A stretch of DNA of 37,753 nt from Desulfobacteraceae bacterium (GTDB taxonomy: Bacteria; Desulfobacterota; Desulfobacteria; Desulfobacterales; Desulfosarcinaceae): contig JABDIN010000049.1 in NCBI GenBank assembly GCA_013003715.1, positions 1-37,753 on the forward strand. The letters run 5' to 3'. Positions 15,116 to 24,758 of this stretch are shown piece by piece (the stretch's first letter is position 1; the number at the start of each line of letters is the position of its first letter). The notes below the pieces were generated by a model. The model had not been told where the DNA came from. It made no database searches and saw only the letters and a program-made list of their open reading frames with translations. Both the position numbers and the translations under genes were made by a program.

Positions 15116-15838
15116 TTAATCAAAAGCCATCTCCGTTTTCCACTCTTTCCAGACATTGCCGACCAGGTCCGGTCCTGGTTTGAGGGTTTTTTTCCCGGGC
15201 CGCCATCCCGAGGGTGTGGCTTCGGCACTTTTGGTTTCCCGGACCAGCTGGAAGGCCTGTACCTGGCGCATGGTTTCCTGGACGTTGCGTCCCACTGGTG
15301 GCGTCAATACCTCGTATCCCTGGAGAACGCCATCCGGGTCAATGATGAAACGACCCCGGTTTTCCACGCCGGCGCCCTCGTTAAATACCCCGTACAACCG
15401 GCCGACTTTTCCACCGGCATCGGACAGCATGGGAAAGGGAACGCCCCCGTTCACCATCTTGGACAACTCGTGGTCATCCCACATTTTATGAACGAACATG
15501 CTGTCGATGCTCATGGAAAGGATCTCTACGTCGAGCTTCTGAAACTCCGGATATTTTTCGGCGACCGCCGAAATTTCGGTCGCTCACACAAATGTGAAAT
15601 CACCCGGATAAAAACAGAGCAATACCCATTTCCCCAAATACTCGGACAGCTTGATATTAATGAATTTTCCCTTCCGGTATCCCGGTGCCACGAAATCCGG
15701 CACTTTTTCTCCCACATGTACCATTTGCTGCGTCTCCTTGCTGATGGGTTGACTTTTTTCTATTGCTGTTTCTTCGGCCGGTTCTCCCACCGGGCCACCG
15801 GTTGGTCGGGCGCACCCAACCGCCGCTTCTTCTGGCAT
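15116..15838 (-). CDS. prxU: Selenocysteine-containing peroxiredoxin (AhpC/PrxU type)
   Basis: The 240-residue peroxiredoxin is read through an in-frame TGA at codon 85 (15586-15584). The local sequence is [13 protein letters not shown], so Sec replaces the peroxidatic Cys of the AhpC motif FYPxDFTFVCPTE. Homology continues in the same frame on both sides of the TGA with no shift, and a SECIS-like hairpin follows. ATG 15838 is preferred because AAGGAGG (15844-15850) precedes it by five bases; an upstream ATG at 15856 lies before that site. The C-terminal block matches typical 2-Cys peroxiredoxins, but the resolving-Cys motif (VCPxxW) reads ATPSGW, so that Cys is missing. Cys9 in an unusual N-terminal extension, or an outside thiol, might resolve the selenenic acid. 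It reduces peroxides. It lies 24 bases after katG, in one operon under a PerR-type regulator. Confidence 0.88.
15553..15586 (-). promoter_or_regulatory. UGA selenocysteine codon plus SECIS-like hairpin
   Basis: After the TGA (15586-15584), TTTCGGC (15573-15567) pairs perfectly with GCCGAAA (15562-15556) around the tetraloop GGTC (15566-15563). The loop begins 18 bases after TGA, within the spacing of bacterial SECIS elements, whose apical loop usually carries GG followed by U and is bound by SelB. An alternative fold, GCGACC/GGTCGC, competes with it. Confidence 0.75.
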
Positions 15839-15862
15839 AAAGACCTCCTTTATCATTGTTAT

Positions 15863-18148
<2,286 letters not shown>

Positions 18149-18592
18149 TTACACTTTTTCAGCCACACAATTGCTGCATATGCCGAAAAAGTCCAAGCGA
18201 TGATTTAAAATTTTAAATTTAGTCTCTAACGCGATCTCTTTTTGCAGTTCATCAAGGCTGTCCAGGTCCGGGTCGACTATTTTTTTGCACTTGATACAGA
18301 TGACGTGGGGATGGGGATAAGGTCTGTTTCCATCGTAGCGGTTGCTACCATCCGGGAAGCCTAACTCGAGAAGTTCACCCAATGATTTAATCAATACTAT
18401 ATTACGATATACCGTGGCAAGACTCATTGTCGGAAAGTCTTTTTTTATCCGGGCATGGATATCTTCTACGCTGGGATGACCTTTACTTTTGGCAAGAATT
18501 TCAACAATAATCATCCGTTGTGGCGTTATCTTGTGGCCATTATCCCGTAATTTTTGAATGATGCTGTCGAACCTTATATTATCGTTGACCAA
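18149..18592 (-). CDS. perR: PerR-like Fur-family peroxide regulator
   Basis: The 147-residue product has the winged-helix domain (ITPQRMIIVEIL ... SLATVYRNI) and two structural zinc pairs, Cys99-Ile-Lys-Cys102 and Cys139-Ser-Asn-Cys142. The regulatory metal ligands align with PerR: His39, Asp87 (NRYDG), His94 and His96 (PHPH), and Asp107 (KIVD). Asp87 rather than Glu favours PerR over Fur. PerR with Fe(II) is inactivated by peroxide oxidation of His ligands, releasing repression. The start appears to be TTG 18592 with AAGGGG eight bases upstream. Operators lie both before its own start and before katG, suggesting autoregulation and control of katG-prxU. Confidence 0.88.
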   Translation of the reverse strand: MVNDNIRFDSIIQKLRDNGHKITPQRMIIVEILAKSKGHPSVEDIHARIKKDFPTMSLATVYRNIVLIKSLGELLELGFPDGSNRYDGNRPYPHPHVICIKCKKIVDPDLDSLDELQKEIALETKFKILNHRLDFFGICSNCVAEKV

Positions 18593-18613
18593 CGGAAGCC
18601 CCTTAATCCTAAT

Positions 18614-18628
18614 TAATAATTGTTATCA
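18614..18628 (-). promoter_or_regulatory. Fur/PerR-type operator before perR
   Basis: On the minus strand TGATAACAATTATTA matches the 7-1-7 Fur/PerR pattern with two deviations. It lies about 22 bases upstream of the perR start, as expected for autoregulation. Confidence 0.55.
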
Positions 18629-18691
18629 ACTAACATTAATTTCCCTTTACGTCAACTACCGTTTTCATGCTTACAAAGGAATCCAAAAGTA

Positions 18692-18722
18692 AATCCGGCT
18701 GCAATCCCTATGCAGCCGGATT
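18692..18722 (-). terminator. Strong hairpin, probable terminator of the 18.75-kb gene
   Basis: AATCCGGCTGCA (18692-18703) and TGCAGCCGGATT (18711-18722) form a perfect 12-bp stem with a seven-base loop. On the minus strand it lies 30 bases after the stop at 18753 and is followed by TTACTTTTGG. It insulates that gene from the perR promoter. Confidence 0.7.
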
Positions 18723-18752
18723 GAGTTAAGACGTTATGGAAAAATAATCCGC

Positions 18753-19208
18753 TTAATTGGTCACGATATCCCCTATTGCAGTGACGGTTTTTCTCACCCG
18801 AAAAAATGCATCCTGATCGACTTCAGCTCGTACCGTTACCCGTGCGATTAGTTCGGGTAACAGACCCGGGATCGTTCCAGCCGGACCCCCAATAGCTTTC
18901 ACGGCACGCATGGGCACATCCAACCGTCCGTCATCGTTTCGTGTCAAGTAGGTGTCGTCTTCTAAATTTGTAGTGATTGTATTACCGGCTTCGGGTCGTG
19001 CGAACTCTGTTCTTCTGACCCTAACTTGCGTTATCCGAAATCGGATATCCGGATGGTTACCCCCGCCAGGGGCGTTATTCGTGACCCTCACTCTCAAGGT
19101 GAAAGATTCTCCCTCTTGTATCTCATCTCCCTGAATTGAGGATTTTAGAACATATGCTCGAACATCCAAATGGTTATAAAGCGATTGAAATAAGGCTTCT
19201 GCACTCAT
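18753..19208 (-). CDS. Hypothetical beta-rich protein
   Basis: The 151-residue product starts at ATG 19208 with an excellent AAGGAGGTCAAT site; a longer frame upstream has no such site. It has no signal peptide. The sequence, with GESFTLRVRVTNNAPGGGNHPDIRFRITQVRV and alternating hydrophobic residues, looks like an immunoglobulin-like or CARDB-type beta-sandwich, ending in VTVRAEVDQDAFFRVRKTVTAIGD. I do not recognise a specific family or function. It is monocistronic, with a strong terminator downstream and a long non-coding region upstream. Confidence 0.75.
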   Translation of the reverse strand: MSAEALFQSLYNHLDVRAYVLKSSIQGDEIQEGESFTLRVRVTNNAPGGGNHPDIRFRITQVRVRRTEFARPEAGNTITTNLEDDTYLTRNDDGRLDVPMRAVKAIGGPAGTIPGLLPELIARVTVRAEVDQDAFFRVRKTVTAIGDIVTN

Positions 19209-19951
19209 ATTGACCTCCTTATGGTAACCCGTTGAACTTTCGGGTTGGAATCGGGTGTTCCAAACCACCTTTGATTGCAGATCGTAACCCAAAATCCTGA
19301 ATGGTGTGCACAAGCGGAAAGTGATTTGGATAATGAATTCCCGGGTATTTGATGTTTCGAAAAATTACCCTAAATATCCTTTGTCGGAAGCGGAAGAGTG
19401 ATGGCGAGTCCGATCAATTTTAGTGCGGATAGATTGACAACTGTGTATTGCTTCCAACAAATGGGATGAATCACCATACACCACATTGTGGTATTTATCA
19501 ATACCCAAAATGCTCCTACCGGATAACTTCATTGGTGAATTTGTATCAAGTCTAAAAGCGTATTCTAAAATTATTACCCAGCACTGAATGATCTGCTATG
19601 GTTACAATTTTGTTGTTTTCACAGGCCGAAATTACAAATATTGCCGTCCCAATCACTCCGGTGGATCATATCTTGGCGACATTTGTATACGGTGGTGTCG
19701 TAATTTTACACGAATCCCGCATCAATTGGATGATAATCCTGAACCCGGAGTTTTTTTGAAATGCCTTGCGGCCTGTAGTTCTGTCGTTGTGGGTGATCCG
19801 GTTCGCGCAGGTTCTGATAGCCTCAAGGTTAATAAGAAGCCCTGCCTATTTGACCGTATCGCCTCAATTCAGGCGGAGGCATGAAATTTGCTTAAAACCG
19901 GGCAGGTCTCCACTCTCCACCCATACAAATCACCAGAAGCAGAGGTTAGAC
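19209..19951. other. Long non-coding region (743 bases)
   Basis: No supported gene. A perfect 13-base palindrome ACCACATTGTGGT lies at 19480-19492 and could be a dimeric regulator site. Open frames on the plus strand (for example 19588-19884) have no recognisable content. The region contains the divergent promoters for the flanking genes. Confidence 0.5.
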
Positions 19952-22327
19952 ATGATACGTACACCGATACTGATAGTGTTGTCCTTTTTACTTCCACTCA
20001 CTGCAGCGGCTGATCTAATCATCTGGGCCAACTCGGGCGAAGATAAAGTCGTGCAGCGTGATCTCCGGGCCCGAGCCGATGCCGATGCCGTACGAAATTC
20101 AATCTGGAATGGTTCCACCATTACTGTGTTCGGTGCCCGCAATGAAGTCGTCAACTTCAACCTGATACTGGAGTCTCCCGCTCAAAAGGCCGAGAACGTA
20201 CGGATTGTGTTTCACGCATTGACAGGGCCGGGTGGATATTCAATCACCTCAACACCGGCAGACACAGCAGCCGACGGCGGCGCAGCTCTTTTTAATTATG
20301 TGGGGCGCAATATTGAGCTTTTTTACGTCAGATATCTTCAGATCCGGGGTGCCAGCCTTTTTGGCTATGGCGAGCTGTTCTATGACGAGCGCAAGGCGCC
20401 ACGGCGATTTCAGCGCCCTGACGGCAGCAGCCGCACCTGGCATGACCGCCCGGACCACGACACCTACTACCCGGACATCGCCGTTCCCTTGGAACTTCAC
20501 ACTCCATTTAATGTGAGTACGGATCAAAACCAGTCTGTTTGGTGCGATATCTATATACCCAAAACGGCACCGGCCGGGGTATATCATGGCATTGTCACCA
20601 TCACCGAAGACAGCGGGACCGGCGAGCGGATCACGGACATCCCCGTGATTCTGACCGTTCGCGATTTCAATCTGCCGGACTTGCCCAACGGCAAAACCAT
20701 GCTCTTTGGCGGATACGGCCCAGGTGATGTTGCCCGGCGCTACACGGGAGTGACCTGGCCTGATCCGGGACAGGACGAATATGAGAAAACCATGATTGTT
20801 GCCGCCCGACATGCCCAGATGGCACACCGCCATAAGATATCCCTCATGCGCGATGCCACCACACCTGAGGGGATGGATCAGTTGGCCATCGATAATTTAA
20901 CCGGCGACTTGTTTTCTGCCGCTCGTGGATATGACGGTCCGGGTGTGGGAGTTGGTGCGAACATGCTGTCTATCGGTACATACGGCAGCTGGCAGTACGC
21001 CTGGCTGAACGGATTAACCAACGATAACCAACGCCGCCAGGCCATGTGGAATCACAGCGATGCATGGGTCCAGTGGTTCAACAGTCAGAATTTCACTACA
21101 CCTACCGAATATTTTCTCTACCTGATCGATGAATCGATTGATTACGACCAGCAAGAACAATGGGCGGGCTGGCTTGACAGCAATCCAGGCCTCGGTAACC
21201 AATTGATGTCTTTCGCCACCTCAGCGGCCACCCAGACAATGACCCGGGTGCCCTCTCTTGATATTTCATGTTCCTTGGGCAGTCTCGTCAATGTCCTCGG
21301 ATTGTGGGAGACCGCATCGGCCCACTATATCACCGATCTCGGCAAACGGCTTTACTTTTATAACGGCGACCACGTGAATTCCGGTTCGTTTTGCACCGAT
21401 GAAGACGGTGTTGCCTTGAGGGTCAAAGCATGGACTCAGTATAAACTGGATATCGACCGCTGGTTCTATTGGGAAAGCACTTACTATGATGATTATCAAT
21501 CCGATTCCGGTGAGACGGATCTGTATAGCAGCGCCAGGACTTTCGGCAAGGACGACCGTATGGAAGAGGCAGACCCGGGACGTGGTCGAACAGGATGGAA
21601 TTACAGCAACGGCGACGGCGTTCTCTTCTACCCCGGCACTGATTACCTCAACGGTGAACGCTCGGTGAACGACTACGGCATTGACGGCCCGTTTGCCTCT
21701 TTGCGCTTGAAGTTCTGGCGGCGGGGAATACAGGATGTTGACTACCTTACCCTGGCCGAGGCCATTGACGCGGATGCCGTGCAAACCATCGTCAATCGGA
21801 TTATCCCTGAAACATTATGGGAATACGGCTGCGGAGACGATTGCGACCCCGATGATCCAACCTGGGCCCGATACGGCCCGAGTTGGTCCGATGACCCGGA
21901 TACCTGGGAGTCCGCCCGTGCTGATCTATCTGATATTATCGCAAGCAACCCTATACCCATCGACATCGAAGCACCGTCGGCACCGATCGCGCTTTCGAAC
22001 ACCGCCCTTACCTCTTCCAGCATCAGCCTTCAATGGCAATCCGCCAATGACAATGTGGGTGTCGCCGGTTATCATATCTATCGAAATAACGGCCGGGTCG
22101 GCAGCATTTCAGCTACTGAATACACTGACGTCGGCCTGCTATCAAGTACCACCTACGCCTACCAAGTCAGAGCCTTTGACGCTGCCGGCAATCTTTCCGG
22201 GCCTTCCGATCGCCTTACCATTACCACTGCAGCAAACGGCGCTGATAACGATGCGCAATCGGACAGCAGCGGCTCGGGTGGCGGTTTTGGATGCTTTATC
22301 TCAAACTTGTGCCGATACCGGGAGTAA
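19952..22327 (+). CDS. Secreted DUF4091-like glycoside hydrolase with C-terminal fibronectin III domain
   Basis: The 791-residue product starts at ATG 19952 with AGAGG at 19941-19945, followed by a Sec signal peptide (MIRTPILIVLSFLLPLTAAA). The main body has an N-terminal beta domain (about 25-230), then a TIM-barrel-like section with ...YLIDESIDYDQQEQWAGWL... (possible acidic catalytic residues). The GPFASLRLKFWRRGIQDVDYLTLAE segment is typical of the DUF4091 glycoside-hydrolase-like C-terminus. Residues about 675-765 are a fibronectin type III domain (SSSISLQWQSANDNVGVAGYHIYR). The end, GSGGGFGCFISNLCRYRE, recalls the Gly-rich GCFI tails of secreted deltaproteobacterial proteins. Polysaccharide binding or cleavage outside the cell is likely; the substrate is unknown. 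It is monocistronic. Confidence 0.8.
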   Translation: MIRTPILIVLSFLLPLTAAADLIIWANSGEDKVVQRDLRARADADAVRNSIWNGSTITVFGARNEVVNFNLILESPAQKAENVRIVFHALTGPGGYSITSTPADTAADGGAALFNYVGRNIELFYVRYLQIRGASLFGYGELFYDERKAPRRFQRPDGSSRTWHDRPDHDTYYPDIAVPLELHTPFNVSTDQNQSVWCDIYIPKTAPAGVYHGIVTITEDSGTGERITDIPVILTVRDFNLPDLPNGKTMLFGGYGPGDVARRYTGVTWPDPGQDEYEKTMIVAARHAQMAHRHKISLMRDATTPEGMDQLAIDNLTGDLFSAARGYDGPGVGVGANMLSIGTYGSWQYAWLNGLTNDNQRRQAMWNHSDAWVQWFNSQNFTTPTEYFLYLIDESIDYDQQEQWAGWLDSNPGLGNQLMSFATSAATQTMTRVPSLDISCSLGSLVNVLGLWETASAHYITDLGKRLYFYNGDHVNSGSFCTDEDGVALRVKAWTQYKLDIDRWFYWESTYYDDYQSDSGETDLYSSARTFGKDDRMEEADPGRGRTGWNYSNGDGVLFYPGTDYLNGERSVNDYGIDGPFASLRLKFWRRGIQDVDYLTLAEAIDADAVQTIVNRIIPETLWEYGCGDDCDPDDPTWARYGPSWSDDPDTWESARADLSDIIASNPIPIDIEAPSAPIALSNTALTSSSISLQWQSANDNVGVAGYHIYRNNGRVGSISATEYTDVGLLSSTTYAYQVRAFDAAGNLSGPSDRLTITTAANGADNDAQSDSSGSGGGFGCFISNLCRYRE

Positions 22328-22470
22328 CCGGTGATATGTAAGGGCTTGCTGGTCACCTCTGAAATCAATCAGATCCTTAATTGGAACAAAGGATGTGATA
22401 ACACCGATTGGGTTCGAATCGCAGTTATGAACGATATCCATAAAACGTAAATAGTGTATTTACCGGCCGG

Positions 22471-23661
22471 TCATATCCGATTTTCCACTTTCGGTAGTTT
22501 AAACACGAAAGGCAGTCCGAAAAGTCCGAGAAAAGCGCTCAGTGCGTAGGTCGTTTGTAGGCCGATGGTGTCGGCTACCCATCCCACCAGAATGACAATT
22601 GCCGATCGCGCCATAAATGAAATCATCATAAACAGGCCGTTGGCCGCTGCCGGTGTATCCCCGGCATTCTCCTGAACCAGGGCAAGCATGACCGGGGTCG
22701 TGGACAGCACCGTGAACCCGGCCGCTATCAGGGCGATGATACGGAGTATTCCCCCGGACAACGCAAACACCATTATACTGATCGGTGCCCCGATAAGTGA
22801 AATCATCAACAACGTTCTTCGCCCCAACCTGTCACTCAAAGGACCGGCCAGGAGGACGCCGGCAACACCGCAGGCTTCAAACAGGGTCAAGGCGCTGCCC
22901 GCCAACCATAGATTACCGGTTTCGCCCATGATATAGGTCGGTAAAAAAACGACCATGGAGGCATGCATGAAACCTCTGGCCGTTAAAATACCGGTGAGGG
23001 GGATGAGAACATGCCGACTGGTTTTCCAGGCGCCGGCAACCGTTCTATTTCCCTGCCGGGGAATGTTTGCCGGCGTCTCTTTCAATTGAAAAAAAAGCCA
23101 GGTGGAGATCAGGAGGCCGAATACCATCAGCACATACAAATTTTCCAGGCCCACTGATGCCACGGCCGCCACGGCCACAATCGGGCCAAGGGTTCGGGCC
23201 AACTCACCACCCGTCATAAAAAAACTCATCCCTTTGCCCTTTTTGTCACCGGACAAGCGTGAAACCATCACCGGTGAAGGGACATGAAATACGGCCACCC
23301 CGATTCCCGTCACAAACAGCAGCAGCAATAACATCCCGTAGGAACCGGACAATCCAATCAGGCTCATGGCCACAGCCGTCAGCGATGGCGCCAGGATGAC
23401 CATCCATCTCACACTGATCCGGTCGGCAACGATGCCGATGTAGGGATTGATCAGTGAAGGGAGTTGCATGATGGTTGTCAAAAATCCCGCCTGGGTCAAC
23501 GACAGGGACAGCTTTTCGATGAACAAGGGGAGAAGCGGCGACAAAAAGCTGGTATACATATCATGAATGAAGTGTGCGACCGATATGGCCAGTACTCCGC
23601 CTGTTCGAAAGGGTCTGGGCACGGAATCGTCCGTGGGGTCCGCAACGGCATTGACGCTCAT
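22471..23661 (-). CDS. MFS transporter, fosmidomycin-resistance (Fsr)-like
   Basis: The 396-residue product has twelve predicted membrane helices. The first is of the AHFIHDMYTSFLSPLLPLF type found in Fsr-like exporters, with MFS loop motifs GIVADRISVRW (loop 2-3) and GPLSDRLGRR (loop 8-9). Drug or metabolite efflux is the family role; the substrate is unknown. It lies 81 bases downstream of the solute-binding protein gene on the same strand. They may share a transcript, but no functional link is known. No strong ribosome site is visible before ATG 23661. Confidence 0.88.
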   Translation of the reverse strand: MSVNAVADPTDDSVPRPFRTGGVLAISVAHFIHDMYTSFLSPLLPLFIEKLSLSLTQAGFLTTIMQLPSLINPYIGIVADRISVRWMVILAPSLTAVAMSLIGLSGSYGMLLLLLFVTGIGVAVFHVPSPVMVSRLSGDKKGKGMSFFMTGGELARTLGPIVAVAAVASVGLENLYVLMVFGLLISTWLFFQLKETPANIPRQGNRTVAGAWKTSRHVLIPLTGILTARGFMHASMVVFLPTYIMGETGNLWLAGSALTLFEACGVAGVLLAGPLSDRLGRRTLLMISLIGAPISIMVFALSGGILRIIALIAAGFTVLSTTPVMLALVQENAGDTPAAANGLFMMISFMARSAIVILVGWVADTIGLQTTYALSAFLGLFGLPFVFKLPKVENRI

Positions 23662-23742
23662 GGGATGAATATTTTCCTTTACGGCTATTTAAGATGGGGT
23701 TGTGAAAAAGAAAAAGGAAATCTTGGGGTGCTTATATCATAT

Positions 23743-24492
23743 TTAATACTTTTTTTGGATGGTTTCGATAATGCCTTCATTTTTTAATTTTTTGACCACT
23801 TTATCGAATTGGGGAAGGATTTTTTCATAACGGGACTGATTGCTGATCATCAAATGATACGGGAATTGATCCATCACCGCTTCAGGGATTCCCGATACTG
23901 TCTTCTGCAAGCCAAGCTTATTGACCGCCCACGTTCCTATCAACAAAGGAGCAACGAAGGTATCGCAGCGTTTCATATTCACCATGTGAATTGCCTGCCG
24001 TGGTGTTTTCACCAAATACGTCTTCAGCCCTTTCATTAAAAGCTTTTTACTCCAATGAGTTCCTAAAACATGACAATTGTTGAAAGGCTTTAAGTCCTCT
24101 ATTGTCCGCACTTCCAGCAGCTCAGTCCAATGGGGGTTGGTTTGGTTTGCAAATAGGACGAAATTAAAAGTGAGCAAGGACTCTTGACTTGCTACCGTGT
24201 ATGCTTTCCGCGGCTCCGTGGGCACATTCAAAAATCCATCGTAAGCACCTTGCTTGACCATTATTTGTGCTCTTTCCCAAGGAAGAATCGCATACTCGAC
24301 GTTTATTTTCATGTGCTTGACGAGAACTTCATTTAATATTTCGATGGCGAGTCCGTGGACCCGACCATTTTTTTCCCAGCTAAATGGCGGCGCATCAAAG
24401 AAAACAAGCTTCAAAGGAGGATTTTCCGTGCCCTGGGCGATCCTTGGCAATAAAGATAGAAGAACACAACAAATCGATATCATTCGAATCAT
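23743..24492 (-). CDS. Periplasmic amino-acid-type solute-binding protein (SBP family 3)
   Basis: The product of about 249 residues has a signal peptide (MIRMISICCVLLSLLPRIAQG) if translated from ATG 24492, which has GGAAAG upstream; a start at 24531 would add 13 residues before it. The mature protein shows the family-3 pattern: LKLVFFDAPPFSWEKNGRVHG near the start, LPWERAQIMVKQGAYDGFL in the middle, and a C-terminal helix. No ABC permease or ATPase genes are adjacent. It may be an orphan sensor-type binding protein rather than a transporter subunit. Confidence 0.8.
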   Translation of the reverse strand: MIRMISICCVLLSLLPRIAQGTENPPLKLVFFDAPPFSWEKNGRVHGLAIEILNEVLVKHMKINVEYAILPWERAQIMVKQGAYDGFLNVPTEPRKAYTVASQESLLTFNFVLFANQTNPHWTELLEVRTIEDLKPFNNCHVLGTHWSKKLLMKGLKTYLVKTPRQAIHMVNMKRCDTFVAPLLIGTWAVNKLGLQKTVSGIPEAVMDQFPYHLMISNQSRYEKILPQFDKVVKKLKNEGIIETIQKKY

Positions 24493-24683
24493 AGTTGATA
24501 TCTTTCCAAATATCGTGACAGTCTGAAACATCGACCAATTGCATTGTATCCCCGGATGTCACCGGATGTCAATTTCACAATGATCGGGTTCCTATGAACA
24601 ACACGGTATTATTATCTCCAGTATCGAAACAATTGGGGCTGAAAACTGCGTTTAACTGCTAAACCTCCTCCATTTTTAAAATC

Positions 24684-24733
24684 CACAGTGCCGGCACCGT
24701 TTTCAAACGGCGATTCCGGCACTGTGCGATTTT
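24684..24733. terminator. Bidirectional terminator hairpin
   Basis: CACAGTGCCGG (24684-24694) pairs with CCGGCACTGTG (24716-24726), with inner pairing of CCGTTT/AAACGG. A TTTTTT run follows in the plus direction and a GATTTTAAAAA segment in the minus direction. It lies just after the stop of the minus-strand lipoprotein at 24759. Confidence 0.75.
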
Positions 24734-24758
24734 TTGGAGAGATCTCACGCTGCCATCA

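Noticed and set aside
15116-15514. Separate small peroxiredoxin-like gene starting at an internal ATG
   Set aside because: The frame is continuous with the upstream part through a single TGA at the peroxidatic position, there is no ribosome site before the internal ATG, and a SECIS-like hairpin is present.
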